Numbered from the stretch's first letter, positions 18,486 through 28,553 are shown. The stretch is 64,000 bases of DNA from Prevotella falsenii DSM 22864 = JCM 15124 (GCF_000613945.1 NZ_BAJY01000002.1:62001-126000), one strand, 5' to 3'. Notes: a model not told the origin generated them from the letters alone. Made by a program: numbers and translations.

Positions 18486-18987
18486 CATCACTTATCCTGC
18501 CGAAGATATTGTTTTGGGTATTCTTGAAATCGGAAACGGCAGGGAAGCAGAAAAGCAAGGAGAGCGAGAACTGCTTAAACAAATGTTGGGCTACGACGTT
18601 ATACTGAATCACAATGAAGATGGAAAACCTTTGATTGAAGGGTATAATATCAGCATTTCACACACGAAAGGCTTTCTTGCCATACTCTTGTCAGAACGTT
18701 TACAAGTAGGAATTGATATTGAATACCATTCGGACAGAATACAAAAAATAGCCCGAAGGTTTCTGCGGGCAGATGAAACATACACCACAACTTCCGATTT
18801 ATTGATTGCTTGGTGTGCCAAAGAAGCTGCATTCAAGCTTTTTTCTGAAGAGCATCTCACTTATCAGGAGATGAAAGTAAATATATCCGAGAACCAATTA
18901 ATAGATTTAAAGACGACCACTGCCATAGACTTTGTTCCTTTAATACATTCCGAATATGTAATTGTAATGTGTTGGGCAAATAAGTGA
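18475..18987 (+). CDS. 4'-phosphopantetheinyl transferase superfamily protein
   Basis: Transfers the phosphopantetheine arm of CoA to carrier proteins. The 170-residue length is short for Sfp but normal for the Bacteroidetes group. Motifs seen: ISISHTKGFLAILL (substrate-binding His), VGIDIE (Mg-binding Asp and Glu) and WCAKEAAFKL (Glu and Lys of the WxxKEA motif). It overlaps gldE by 11 nt, so it is translationally coupled. Which carrier protein it serves cannot be told from the window. Confidence 0.92.
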   Translation: MKSSITYPAEDIVLGILEIGNGREAEKQGERELLKQMLGYDVILNHNEDGKPLIEGYNISISHTKGFLAILLSERLQVGIDIEYHSDRIQKIARRFLRADETYTTTSDLLIAWCAKEAAFKLFSEEHLTYQEMKVNISENQLIDLKTTTAIDFVPLIHSEYVIVMCWANK

Positions 18988-19003
18988 AAAAAGGTTTAGA
19001 TTC

Positions 19004-19034
19004 TTGGAAAAGCCACTTGAAAAGTGTATCTTTG
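19004..19034 (+). promoter_or_regulatory. Promoter of MORN-glgB operon
   Basis: TTGG (19004-19007), 19-nt spacer, TATCTTTG (19027-19034); 19 nt before the start codon of the MORN gene. Confidence 0.6.
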
Positions 19035-19053
19035 CAATTAAAGACAATTATAA

Positions 19054-20172
19054 ATGCAAATGAAGAATCTGTATATCACAATAATATTTTCAGTAATGCC
19101 ATTCTTTGCTATGGCGCAAAGTGGAGAAATAAAATCTATTGTTTCAAAAACAGGCGACCGATATAAGGGAAATGTTGCAAACGGCAAACCATCGGGACGT
19201 GGCAAAACAACTTATAAGAATGGTGATGTTTACGAAGGTGAATTTGTAAAAGGAAAACGTCAGGGCGAAGGAACTTATACTTTCTCAGACGGAGAAAAAT
19301 ATATAGGGCAGTGGTTTCAAGACCAACAACACGGCAAAGGTGTATTTACGTTTAAGAACGGAAATGTATATGACGGACTTTGGTACAAGGATTATCAGCA
19401 AGGACGTGGCATAATGCGCTATTACAATGGCGACGTATATAATGGTGAGTGGGATATGGACAAACGAAATGGTATGGGACGTTACACATTTGCCAATGGA
19501 GCGTATTATGATGGAATGTGGAAGAACGATGTTAAAAGCGGACACGGCCGCTTTGTATGGAGCGATGGCACAACCTATGTGGGCAATTGGGTAAACAATG
19601 TCAAAGAAGGCAAAGGCGTTTACATCTACCATGGTGGCGAGGAATATAATGGCGATTGGAAGAACGACCTACGCAACGGAAAGGGAGTGTATAAGTTTAG
19701 CAACGGCGACATATACGAAGGCGACTACCTTGATGATGAACGAACAGGACAAGGTATATTGCGTTATAAGAATGGTGAGCACTATACGGGACGTTTCTTG
19801 AAGGGCTTAAGGTCCGGACTCGGAACAATGGCTTGGAACAATGGCGATGTTTATGTTGGAAACTGGGAGAATGGTTTGCAAAGTGGGCAAGGAAAGCTGA
19901 CCAAAAAGAATAAAGATATTATTGAAGGGCAGTTCCGTAATGGCAAGATGGACGGTCAAATTATAATCCATTATGCAGACGGAAGCAAATTCCGTGGTAT
20001 GTATCGCGATGGAAAGCGCAACGGAGCTGCCATAGAACAAGATAAAAAAGGAATACGTTTTGAAGGTTCTTACCGTGATGATGTGCGAGACGGAAAGTTT
20101 ACAGAAACCGACCGCAATGGTAAAATAGTCGCGCAGGGTTATTACGAAAATGGTATTCGACACAACAATTAA
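19054..20172 (+). CDS. Exported MORN-repeat protein
   Basis: A 372-residue protein with a signal peptide (KNLYITIIFSVMPFFAMAQ, cleavage after MAQ). The rest is about 14 MORN repeats of 23 residues (YxGxWxxGxxxGxGxxxxxxG), for example NGDVYEGEFVKGKRQGEGTY. MORN repeats make elongated beta-sheet scaffolds; they carry no known catalysis. It is followed by glgB after only 13 nt, so the two genes are probably co-transcribed, although no functional link is evident. ATG 19060 is an alternative start that fits a shorter signal peptide. Confidence 0.92.
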   Translation: MQMKNLYITIIFSVMPFFAMAQSGEIKSIVSKTGDRYKGNVANGKPSGRGKTTYKNGDVYEGEFVKGKRQGEGTYTFSDGEKYIGQWFQDQQHGKGVFTFKNGNVYDGLWYKDYQQGRGIMRYYNGDVYNGEWDMDKRNGMGRYTFANGAYYDGMWKNDVKSGHGRFVWSDGTTYVGNWVNNVKEGKGVYIYHGGEEYNGDWKNDLRNGKGVYKFSNGDIYEGDYLDDERTGQGILRYKNGEHYTGRFLKGLRSGLGTMAWNNGDVYVGNWENGLQSGQGKLTKKNKDIIEGQFRNGKMDGQIIIHYADGSKFRGMYRDGKRNGAAIEQDKKGIRFEGSYRDDVRDGKFTETDRNGKIVAQGYYENGIRHNN

Positions 20173-20185
20173 CAGCAAAAACGAA

Positions 20186-22255
20186 ATGGTTATGAAGGTT
20201 CAGGGTAAAGCAACTGCTGCAAAAAGGGCAGAAGACAATACTCAGTTGATGGGTATAGTAAAGAATGATAGTTATTTGGCTCCTTTTAACGAAGCTATTT
20301 CCGGCAGACATAAGCATGCCATGGAACGCATTAAGGAACTTACCGACGGAGGGAAGCAGACCCTTTCCGAATTTGCTAACGGGTATAATTACTACGGATT
20401 GCATAACGTAAACGGCAAATGGATATTCCGTGAATGGGCACCCAATGCCACAAATTTATATTTAATAGGTGATTTTAATAATTGGGAACGCAGCGAAGAT
20501 TACCAATGCAGAAGAATAGAAGGTACTGCCGGCGATTGGGAATTAGTACTTGATGAAAAGAAAATACATCATGGTGATTTGTTCAAGATGTATGTGTTAT
20601 GGAATGGGGGAGAAGGAGAGCGTATCCCTGCATGGGCACAACGAGTTGTTCAAGATGAAGGAACAAAAATATTCTCTGCGCAAGTATGGTGTCCTGAAGA
20701 AGAATATCATTGGAAACATAAAACCTTTAAGCCAAACAAATCTCCACTTCTTATTTACGAATGCCACATTGGAATGGGGCAAGATGCAGAGAAAGTGGGC
20801 ACTTATGTTGAATTTAAAGAGAACGTATTGCCTCGAATTGTAGAAGAAGGCTACAATGCCATTCAGATTATGGCAATTCAAGAACACCCTTATTATGGAA
20901 GTTTTGGCTATCATGTAAGTTCGTTTTTTGCACCCAGCTCTCGCTTTGGCACACCGGAAGAACTTAAGGAACTTATCGATGAAGCACATTCCAACGGCAT
21001 TGCGGTTATTATGGACATTGTTCATTCGCATGCTGTAAAGAACGAAATAGAAGGATTGGGAAACCTTGCCGGCGATCCTAATCAATATTTTTATCCCGGC
21101 GAACGCCACGAACACCCTGCTTGGGATTCGCTTTGTTTCGATTATGGCAAGAACGAAGTGTTACATTTCCTTCTATCGAACTGCAAATACTGGCTTGAAG
21201 AATACCATTTCGACGGTTTCCGCTTCGATGGTGTTACATCAATGCTGTATTATAGCCATGGTTTGGGCGAAGCATTTTGCAACTATGCCGATTATTTCAA
21301 CGGACATCAAGACGACAATGCCATTTGCTACCTTACATTAGCGAATTGCTTAATACATGAAGTAAACAGCCACGCCATAACCATTGCCGAAGAAGTTTCG
21401 GGTATGCCGGGATTAGCAGCAAAGTTTAAAGACGGCGGTTATGGTTTCGATTACCGAATGGCAATGAATATTCCCGACTATTGGATAAAAACAATAAAGG
21501 AATTACCCGACGAAGCTTGGAAGCCCTCATCTATATTCTGGGAAGTAAAGAACAGGCGTAGCGACGAACGTACAATATCTTATTGCGAGTCGCACGACCA
21601 AGCTTTGGTCGGGGACAAGACGATTATTTTCCGCTTAATAGATGCCGATATGTACTGGCATTTCAAGAAAGGCGATGAGAACGACAGGGCAAGGCGTGGT
21701 ATTGCATTGCACAAAATGATACGATTGGTTACCGCTGCCACTATCAATGGTGGATATTTAAACTTTATGGGTAACGAATTTGGACACCCGGAATGGATTG
21801 ATTTCCCCCGAGAAGGCAATGGTTGGAGCTATAAGTATGCACGCCGTCAATGGAATTTAGTAGACAACAAGGAACTCTGCTATCATTTTCTTGGCGATTT
21901 TGATAAGAAAATGCTGGAAGTTATAAAGAGCGAGCCGAACTTTAACGATACGCCGCTGCAAGAAGTATGGCACGACGACCTTGACCAAATATTGGCTTTC
22001 AGTCGTAACGATTTGCTGTTTGTCTTCAACTTCTCGCCTTCACGCTCGTTTTCCGATTATGGTTTCCTCGTTCCTGATGGAGTTTACAATGTGGTATTGA
22101 ATACCGATTCGTGGGAATATGGCGGTTTTGGCTTTGTTGATGAGAATGTAAAGCACGTTACTTTAGCCGATCCACTTTATGAGAAAGAAGGAAAAGGTTG
22201 GCTGAAACTGTATATTCCTGCTCGCAGTGCATTGGTTTTAAGAAAGAAGAAATAG
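20186..22255 (+). CDS. glgB: 1,4-alpha-glucan branching enzyme
   Basis: Makes alpha-1,6 branches in glycogen. About 689 residues, GH13 fold with an N-terminal CBM48 module (YGLHNVNGKWIFREWAPNA, LIGDFNNWERS). The TIM barrel shows GYNAIQIMAIQEHPYYGSFG, the nucleophile Asp in FDGFRFDGVTSM, the acid Glu in IAEEVSG and the third acidic residue in CESHDQ. The sequence resembles the short eukaryote-like GlgB group common in Bacteroidetes. ATG 20186 follows the MORN stop by 13 nt; ATG 20192 is equally possible. Confidence 0.96.
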   Translation: MVMKVQGKATAAKRAEDNTQLMGIVKNDSYLAPFNEAISGRHKHAMERIKELTDGGKQTLSEFANGYNYYGLHNVNGKWIFREWAPNATNLYLIGDFNNWERSEDYQCRRIEGTAGDWELVLDEKKIHHGDLFKMYVLWNGGEGERIPAWAQRVVQDEGTKIFSAQVWCPEEEYHWKHKTFKPNKSPLLIYECHIGMGQDAEKVGTYVEFKENVLPRIVEEGYNAIQIMAIQEHPYYGSFGYHVSSFFAPSSRFGTPEELKELIDEAHSNGIAVIMDIVHSHAVKNEIEGLGNLAGDPNQYFYPGERHEHPAWDSLCFDYGKNEVLHFLLSNCKYWLEEYHFDGFRFDGVTSMLYYSHGLGEAFCNYADYFNGHQDDNAICYLTLANCLIHEVNSHAITIAEEVSGMPGLAAKFKDGGYGFDYRMAMNIPDYWIKTIKELPDEAWKPSSIFWEVKNRRSDERTISYCESHDQALVGDKTIIFRLIDADMYWHFKKGDENDRARRGIALHKMIRLVTAATINGGYLNFMGNEFGHPEWIDFPREGNGWSYKYARRQWNLVDNKELCYHFLGDFDKKMLEVIKSEPNFNDTPLQEVWHDDLDQILAFSRNDLLFVFNFSPSRSFSDYGFLVPDGVYNVVLNTDSWEYGGFGFVDENVKHVTLADPLYEKEGKGWLKLYIPARSALVLRKKK

Positions 22256-22260
22256 TGCTG

Positions 22261-23226
22261 ATGAGATTTGAAAGTAAGTTTATGCGCATTTCTTGCGCCA
22301 TTGTATTTTGTGTATTCACATTCTGTTATCTGTACTTTTATCAGGCAGACATTCTTGTGCTTACACAGCATTTGGCATCAAACGGACAAACGCATTACGT
22401 GCCGTGGTTGGGTGCAATCTTAATAACATTTGTGTTGCAACTATGTCAAATTGGTATTAACTCTTTGTTGAAATTGAGCAAGCGTGGCTATGCACTTACT
22501 TACTTTCCTTCTGTTCTTTTGCTGACGATACTCACCGCCATTAGTTCAAATGTAACAACTTCGATTATTTTCGGAGTCTGGGCGTGGCTTGCTCCATTAT
22601 TGTTAATTCTTTATGTCGTACTCGTGTTGTATGTACGGCGTTACGAACCATACGAACCGGAAGTGCGTGGTGTGGGGTTTACCTCTCAATTATTGTGGAT
22701 AAACCTCGGTATAATGTTTGCTTTTTTCTTATTTGTGGGAATGTTCAGCAATTCCGACAAGCATTTTCACCAGAAAGTAAAGGTAGAGGTCTTGGTGCAT
22801 AACCACAAGTATTGCAATGCTTTACATACTGTAAAGCAGATGCAGACAGTGGATTCTTCCACCACAATGCTTACGATATATAGTGTGGCTCGCATAGGAC
22901 ATCTGTCCGATAGCCTTTACGAATACCGCCTTGTTGGTGGCAGCGACGTGTTGCGTCCGGGCAAAGTACATTCGTTGCTATTGCCCGATAGCGTTATTGA
23001 TAAGGCAACCAAGAAATCCGTACACTATCAATTAACAGGTTTCTTGCTTGACCGAAACTTACCGAAATTTACTCGTTTCGTAACGAAGTACTATCCTGTT
23101 GATAGTCTTCGCCCCCGATATTATGCAGAAGCCTACAAGTTGCATGCGCTATTGGCGAAAGGTTTAACACCGAAACCACCGTATGCTAAAGGCAGCTATA
23201 CCCACTATTACTTTGCAAAGAGATAA
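22261..23226 (+). CDS. Membrane protein, DUF6057-like
   Basis: A 321-residue protein with about five N-terminal membrane helices (FCVFTFCYLYFYQADILV..., LLILYVVLVLYV, MFAFFLFVGMF) and a 170-residue soluble C-terminal part with TPR-like helices (KYCNALHTVKQMQ). The opening (CYLYFYQADILVLTQHLASN) resembles the N-terminus of DUF6057 proteins of Bacteroidales, usually longer than this, so the family name is tentative. It starts 5 nt after glgB and its stop codon overlaps the next start (TAATG), which makes it part of the glgB-glycerate kinase operon. Confidence 0.7.
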   Translation: MRFESKFMRISCAIVFCVFTFCYLYFYQADILVLTQHLASNGQTHYVPWLGAILITFVLQLCQIGINSLLKLSKRGYALTYFPSVLLLTILTAISSNVTTSIIFGVWAWLAPLLLILYVVLVLYVRRYEPYEPEVRGVGFTSQLLWINLGIMFAFFLFVGMFSNSDKHFHQKVKVEVLVHNHKYCNALHTVKQMQTVDSSTTMLTIYSVARIGHLSDSLYEYRLVGGSDVLRPGKVHSLLLPDSVIDKATKKSVHYQLTGFLLDRNLPKFTRFVTKYYPVDSLRPRYYAEAYKLHALLAKGLTPKPPYAKGSYTHYYFAKR

Positions 23227-24355
23227 TGAAAGTTGTACTTGCTTTCGATTCTTTTAAAGGTTCGCTCACCGCAGAGAAAGCGGTAGAAGCAGCTGCAATG
23301 GGCGTAAAAGATGCCCTCCCGACAGCAGAAACAGTGTGTTTACCTATGTCAGATGGTGGCGAAGGTACAACCGAAACGCTTGTACGCTACACAGGTGCAG
23401 AATGGACGACGTGTAAAGTTCACAATCCTTTGATGCGCCCGCTTGTTTCTCGCTATGCTATCGGGACAAACCGACGTGTTGCATTATGGAAATGGCAGCG
23501 GCAGCAGGACTTACACTCTTGCAAGCGAAAGAGCAAAACCCGATGAAAACTACTACTTTTGGTGTAGGCGAAATGCTTCTTCATGCTGTCAGAGCCGGGG
23601 TGCAGCATATTCTTATAGGCATTGGCGGAAGTGCTACAAGCGATGGAGGCACGGGAATGCTGGCTGCCTTAGGTGCAAAGTTCTATATAAACAATTGCGT
23701 CATTGAATGTCCCAAAGGGGGCGACCTTATACATTTAACTTCCGTAGACCTTTCTTCGCTTGATGCTTTCCACAATGTTCAGATTGAAGTCCTTTGCGAT
23801 GTCAGCAATCCATTGTTTGGGTTCAACGGTGCCGCATACGTTTATGCGCCTCAGAAAGGAGCAAGCTCGGAGGAGGTAAAACTGTTAGACAGCGGCTTGC
23901 GCAACCTTGCCCGCCTTTGTAAAGCAGATCCGTCTATACCTGGCAGTGGGGCAGCAGGCGGCTTGGGATATGCCTTTTGTTTGCTCGGTGCACAATTGCG
24001 GAAAGGTGTAGATGTTGTACTGGAGACGGCAGGATTGGCTACTCACTTGCACGATGCCGACCTTGTGATAACCGGCGAAGGCAAAATAGACAGTCAGACA
24101 TTGAACAACAAACTTCCGTTTGGCGTAATGTCAATGGCTCGAACTTACAATATTCCCACGATAGCACTTGCCGGTTGTGTAGCCAATCAAGACCTGTTGA
24201 TGTCGGCAGGTTTTCATAACGTTGTTGGAATTAACCCGTCGGACTCTCCTCTCAGCGAGGCTATGAAACCTGAAATAGCTGCTCACCGATTACGCAAAAC
24301 AGCGAAAGAAGTCGTAAAAGAAATGTTGTTAAACGATAAGCATCAGGCAAAGTAA
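23226..24355 (+). pseudogene. glxK: Glycerate kinase (frameshifted)
   Basis: Phosphorylates glycerate in the glyoxylate/glycerate pathway. The first frame gives MKVVLAFDSFKGSLTAEKAV..., with MSDGGEGTTETL, but leaves the family at about 23480 and ends at 23546. From there the -1 frame continues as MEMAAAAGLTLLQAKEQNP, then IGIGGSATSDGGTGMLAALG, DVVLETAGLATHLHDADLVI and TGEGKIDSQTL to 24355. The join expects ...RVALMEMAAAAG, so one base (probably an A in TTA-ATGG) is missing near 23482. It is either a sequencing error or an inactivated gene. Its start overlaps the preceding stop as TAATG. Confidence 0.9.
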
Positions 24356-24393
24356 AGCTAACGAATATAGAAATAAAAACTATTAATTGTTGT

Positions 24394-24441
24394 TATGGCT
24401 CTTTGAAAGAAACAGAAACTTTCAAAGAGCCATATTTTTTT
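24394..24441. terminator. Bidirectional terminator between glxK and mltG
   Basis: Arms TATGGCTCTTTGAAAG and CTTTCAAAGAGCCATA are perfect complements with a 9-nt loop, flanked by T-rich and A-containing tracts. It serves the two convergent transcripts. Confidence 0.9.
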
Positions 24442-24455
24442 GATATAAACACTGC

Positions 24456-25490
24456 TTATTCTATTCCTCTTTCTGTTAATGCCTTGGCATATTTTTCGGC
24501 ATTAACAGAATGTTCCTCGTAGGTTTCAGCAAAGTTGTGTGTACCGCTGAAATCTTCTTTTGCACACATATACAGATAGTTGTGGTGCACATAGTTTAAA
24601 ACGGCATCGATAGCGGCAACGCAAGGAATGCGGATAGGGCCCGGAGGAAGTCCTTTGTACTTATAGGTATTGTACGGACTGTCGTAGCTTAACCATTTGT
24701 GATAGATGCGGTGAGCCTCGAACTTGCCGAGTGCAAACTTCACCGTAGGGTCGGCTTGCATAGCCATTTTCTTGTTTAGACGGTTGATATACATACCTGC
24801 TATCTTGGGCATTTCGCCCTCGTCGTCGGTTTCTTCGTCTACGATACTTGCCAAAGTCATTACTTCTTCTTTACTGAAACCATTGTTTTCAGCCTTTTGG
24901 GTGCGCTCGAAAGTCCAGAACTTCTTGCTTTCTTTTTCCATTTTCTTCAGGAAAGTCGAAACAGAAGTGTCCCAATAAAAGTCGTAAGTGTTGGGTATGA
25001 ACATTGCAATGATGTTTTCACGGGTATATCCGTACCTTTGGCAAACGGCTTCGGAAGAGAGTGAATCCATGAGTTCCCGCTTTGAGAACATCAGCTTTTT
25101 GCTTACGTCGGTAGCCAAATCGTCAAGCGTGCGAACCGAGCGTATGGTGAGCGAGATAGAGGCTTGTCTTCCATTCTTGAAGTTGCGAAATGTCAGCAAT
25201 GCGCCTGAACTGCCAATGGTGTATCTGCCGGGTTTTATATTGTCTTTATAAGAGAATACAGCTGCCATTTGCTTGAATGCCCATAGACTGTGCTTGGTAG
25301 ACACTTTTTCCAACTTATGGTAAACAGAGTCTATGTTGTCATCGTGGTCGATAAAGATATACTCGGTCTTACCGCTGCTCGACATAGAAGAGAATAAAAA
25401 GAAGTAAGCAACTAAAATGCCGATACCGACGATAGTGCCAACTATCTTCAGATTTTTATGATTGTTCTTTTTGCGTTTTGATTTTGCCAT
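24456..25490 (-). CDS. mltG: Endolytic murein transglycosylase
   Basis: Cuts nascent peptidoglycan glycan strands at the inner membrane. 344 residues: cytoplasmic basic start (MAKSKRKKNNHKNLK), one membrane helix (IVGTIVGIGILVAYFFLF), a LysM-like region, then the YceG/MltG domain with the catalytic Glu in LASIVDEETDDEGEMPKIAG and the family signature LPPGPIRIPCVAAIDA. ATG 25490 is chosen because it begins the basic anchor region; an upstream in-frame start at 25559 adds residues unlike the family. A -7 box (TACCTTTG, minus strand) lies at 25520-25513. Confidence 0.95.
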   Translation of the reverse strand: MAKSKRKKNNHKNLKIVGTIVGIGILVAYFFLFSSMSSSGKTEYIFIDHDDNIDSVYHKLEKVSTKHSLWAFKQMAAVFSYKDNIKPGRYTIGSSGALLTFRNFKNGRQASISLTIRSVRTLDDLATDVSKKLMFSKRELMDSLSSEAVCQRYGYTRENIIAMFIPNTYDFYWDTSVSTFLKKMEKESKKFWTFERTQKAENNGFSKEEVMTLASIVDEETDDEGEMPKIAGMYINRLNKKMAMQADPTVKFALGKFEAHRIYHKWLSYDSPYNTYKYKGLPPGPIRIPCVAAIDAVLNYVHHNYLYMCAKEDFSGTHNFAETYEEHSVNAEKYAKALTERGIE

Positions 25491-25580
25491 ATTGCTGTTT
25501 TTATAATGCGTGCAAAGGTAAGCATTTTTGTATGAAATCTGTACTAACTCACAAGCCAAAGAAGGCTATTTTTCTTCTTT

Positions 25581-25723
25581 TAACGTGAGTTCGGTATAAG
25601 ATTTATGCCGGTATATTATGTATTAAGATACTTAAAGAAAGAAGTGATTATGATTTAATATGCTTATAATCAAGGAAAAGTAAAGTATTTCCGTCCTCGA
25701 ATAGTTACACCGAACTCACGTTA
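25581..25723. repeat. MITE-like element, family C (copy 1)
   Basis: 143 bp with 19-bp terminal inverted repeats, TAACGTGAGTTCGGTATAA at the left and TTACACCGAACTCACGTTA at the right (18 of 19 match). Interior is AT-rich, non-coding, and resembles 46261-46365. No clear target-site duplication is visible. Confidence 0.75.
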
Positions 25724-25829
25724 TTCATGAACGTTTTCGTTCAGCCAAATGAGCAATGCCAAATTTATTTAAGCATTGCCATGGCGAGAAAACGCACTTT
25801 TCGAGGAACGAGAAAAGAACGTAAATAAG

Positions 25830-26095
25830 ACAATAAAAACGTAAATATTTTTCGCAAGTATAGCTGTTGTATAACTTTCTCTGCATCAGCGCATTACAAA
25901 ACCTATTGTTTTGCGTTCCAAAAGCGGCTGTTTTGCACGGTAAAACCGTAGGTTTTGCGATGCAAAACCTACGGTTTCGCAATGCCAAAGCGCAATTATC
26001 ACTTTTTAAGGGAATTTTCTTTACAGAATTAAACGGAAAATCTCTCGTTGTTTCATTCGTGGGCTTGCTTAAAAATACCTGCGAGATAGCTTGCT
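25830..26095 (-). repeat. Family A repeat element (copy 4, inverted, extended)
   Basis: Core of exactly 88 bp at 25893-25980 with four 22-bp units; on the minus strand the core types are CCGTAGG, CCTACGG, CAGCCGC and CAATAGG. The flank beyond 26025 (TTAAACGG ... CTTGCTTAAAAATACCTGCGAGAT) is shared with copies 1 and 7. It lies between mltG and cutC, both on the minus strand. Confidence 0.85.
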
Positions 26096-26226
26096 TAACT
26101 TTGCTTTTTATAACTAACTAACGTTATGGCGACGGTGGAAAAACGTTTTAGTGGCGTGCAAAAGCCTTTGTACTTTTGTTGCAATGGCGTTGTAACATTA
26201 CTGCTGCGCATCGGCAACGCTATTGT

Positions 26227-26260
26227 AAACCGCTCTGCAATGTTGGTGCAGAGCGGTTTT
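26227..26260 (-). terminator. Hairpin downstream of cutC
   Basis: Perfect arms AAACCGCTCTGCA and TGCAGAGCGGTTT with a 7-nt loop, about 100 nt after the cutC stop. The T-run is short, so termination is only probable. Confidence 0.5.
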
Positions 26261-26362
26261 ACAGTAGGTTGGTTGCGGTAGAAGATAGGGTTATACCCAC
26301 TCTTTTGCAGATGAATAACTGCTGTTTAATAGTATCGTATTCAGCGGTTTAGGTTACTTTAC

Positions 26363-27040
26363 TTACTTTATTTGTTGAATAATCTGTGCCACTACTTCGG
26401 TAAGTGTTTCTTTTCTGCCGCTTTCTGCCATTCCCGATGCCGACCCATGTATCTCGGTTGCCCCCGTTTCTGCGAGTATCTTTTTAGCATTCAGAGGCGT
26501 AACGCCGCCGCCCGGCAAGATGGTCATACGTCCTTCGGTGTGCTTTATGTATTCTTTTAATGCCGGTATGCCTGCCTCGGCAGTGGGAGCTTGCCCCGAT
26601 GTAAGTACGCGTGTGCAGTTCAAATCTGCAAGTTCGTCAAGTGCTTTCAGTGGGTTTCTGCAAACATCGAAAGCACGATGAAAGGTGAATGGCTTTCCTT
26701 CGCAGGCATTAATCAGTCGGCGTGTGGTTGCAATGTCTATGTCGCCTGTTGCGGTTAGTGCCCCGCAGACAATTGCATCGGCGTATGGAAGTACGGCTTT
26801 AATATCGGTTTCCATCGCCTTGACCTCCTCTTCGGTGTAACAGAAATCACCCTCGCGCACTCTGATAAGTACGTGAATGGTGAGTTCTGGAAACAGTGTG
26901 CGCACCGTTTTTATAAGTCCCAACGAGGGCGTTAGTCCGTCGAGCGATAGGGCAGAACAAAGTTCTATGCGTTGTGCTCCGCCCTTTACGGCATTCATAA
27001 CGCTTTGCAGGCTTCCTGTGCAAACTTCTAATATCGGCAT
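26363..27040 (-). CDS. cutC: Copper homeostasis protein CutC
   Basis: A 225-residue TIM-barrel protein. MPILEVCTGSLQSVMNAVKGGAQRIELC, LIRVREGDFCYTEEE, TFHRAFDV and LPGGGVTPLNA are diagnostic for CutC. The family is named for copper tolerance in E. coli, but the biochemical activity remains uncertain. It starts 5 nt after the alpha-L-fucosidase stop on the same strand, so the two are co-transcribed. Confidence 0.95.
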   Translation of the reverse strand: MPILEVCTGSLQSVMNAVKGGAQRIELCSALSLDGLTPSLGLIKTVRTLFPELTIHVLIRVREGDFCYTEEEVKAMETDIKAVLPYADAIVCGALTATGDIDIATTRRLINACEGKPFTFHRAFDVCRNPLKALDELADLNCTRVLTSGQAPTAEAGIPALKEYIKHTEGRMTILPGGGVTPLNAKKILAETGATEIHGSASGMAESGRKETLTEVVAQIIQQIK

Positions 27041-27045
27041 AATTG

Positions 27046-28404
27046 TTACTTTTCTATTTCTATTACATAGTCTACAACGTCCTTATGACTGTCAATGTGG
27101 ACGGTAAGCGTTTTTGTTTTCTTGTCGTAACTGTACGAAAGTGGCTGGCGAGAAACAAAGTCGATGATGCGTTTAGGCTTTTTCGATAATACGCAGGAAA
27201 CAGTTTCAGCATCTTGTTTCAACACGTGCAGGTAGGTCTTCTTTCCCTTTGATGTGCTCACACCCCAGTCGGCTTCAGCCACATCGCCTGCCATTGTTTC
27301 GTAAATGGTTTCCCCATACAGTTTCAGCCATTTGCCAATACCTTGCAAACGGTCGAGCGCAACCGCAGGAAGTTCGCCGTTAGGCTGTGGTCCGATGTTG
27401 AGCAAGAGGTTGCTACCCTTAGCCGCCGAGCGCACAAGGAGTTCTATCAGTTGGTTGGTTGATTTGTAATTGGTGTCTGCAACCTTGTATCCCCACATAC
27501 CGTTCATCGTCTGGCAGGCTTCGAGCGGTAGGCGACTGATAGCCTGACCGGATAGTCCCGCCTTGTTTTCGCCGGGCAAATCGCGTTCAAACATTTGGAA
27601 ATCTTCTCCGTCTATCGGCGTTATGTGGTGGTTGTTGCCTATCAGACAGGCAGGCTGAATGTCGTGAATGTAGCGGTAAAACTCTTCCATACGCCAATCA
27701 AACGGAATGCTGTCGCTGTCGTGATCCCAATAGCCGTCTAACCAAATAGCACCCACTTTTCCGTAGTTGTGGAGCAATTCGCTTACTTGTCCTTTCATAA
27801 AGTTGAAGTAAGTGTCGTAGTTGGGCTTCAAGTTTCTGCCTGTGTAAAGTCCCGTTCTACCGATGGGATAATCCTCGCGTATCCAATCGAGAATAGAATA
27901 ATATATGTGCAGGTCTATATTCTGCTTATGGCAAGCATCGGCAAGTTCTTTCAGCACGTCGCGTTTGAAAGGTGTTGCGTCTACAATGTTGTAGTTGCTT
28001 TCCTTTGTTTTGAACATTGAGAAGCTGTCGTGGTGGCGCGATGTGAAAGTTATATACTTTGCTCCGGAGTCTTTAATGGCACTTACCCAAGCGTTGGCAT
28101 CGAAATACGATGGATAGAAAGCCGATGCCGCCTTGGCATATTCGTCTTTGTTTATCTTGTTATTCAGATACCATTCGCCTTGTGCAAAGGTGCTGTAAAC
28201 GCCCCAATGCAGGAATATTCCGAAGCGAAATCCTTCAAACCGTTTGCGTGCTGCAAGGTTTTCGGCAGTAGGAACATACTTCTCGAAAGCACTTGGAGCT
28301 GTTAATACCCGATTGTTTCTTTCTTGTTGTTGGCTGTTTGTTTGTGCAAAGATGGGTGTTGTCAATGCAATGCCTAATAACGATGTAGTAATTATTCTTT
28401 TCAT
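27046..28404 (-). CDS. Exported alpha-L-fucosidase (GH29)
   Basis: Removes terminal alpha-L-fucose from glycans, as in mucin. 452 residues with a signal peptide (KRIITTSLLGIALTTPIFAQ). GH29 landmarks: FGIFLHWGVYSTFAQGEWY, YITFTSRHHDSFSMF, and the probable nucleophile Asp in GAIWLDGYWD. The acid/base residue is not fixed in this family and I do not assign it. The C-terminal 80 residues are a small beta domain. No lipobox, so it is likely periplasmic. A TATATTTG -7 box on the minus strand lies at 28433-28426. Confidence 0.93.
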   Translation of the reverse strand: MKRIITTSLLGIALTTPIFAQTNSQQQERNNRVLTAPSAFEKYVPTAENLAARKRFEGFRFGIFLHWGVYSTFAQGEWYLNNKINKDEYAKAASAFYPSYFDANAWVSAIKDSGAKYITFTSRHHDSFSMFKTKESNYNIVDATPFKRDVLKELADACHKQNIDLHIYYSILDWIREDYPIGRTGLYTGRNLKPNYDTYFNFMKGQVSELLHNYGKVGAIWLDGYWDHDSDSIPFDWRMEEFYRYIHDIQPACLIGNNHHITPIDGEDFQMFERDLPGENKAGLSGQAISRLPLEACQTMNGMWGYKVADTNYKSTNQLIELLVRSAAKGSNLLLNIGPQPNGELPAVALDRLQGIGKWLKLYGETIYETMAGDVAEADWGVSTSKGKKTYLHVLKQDAETVSCVLSKKPKRIIDFVSRQPLSYSYDKKTKTLTVHIDSHKDVVDYVIEIEK

Positions 28405-28553
28405 GTTTATTTCTTAATGATTGTGCAAATATACTTAAAATGTTTGAAACGCGTGCAATGATAATGTCTCTTTATACTTTATAATATGACTTCAAGAAGT
28501 ATTGGTTTACTCAAAAAATAGGGAAAAACCTATATTAAGTTAGGGAAAATCCG

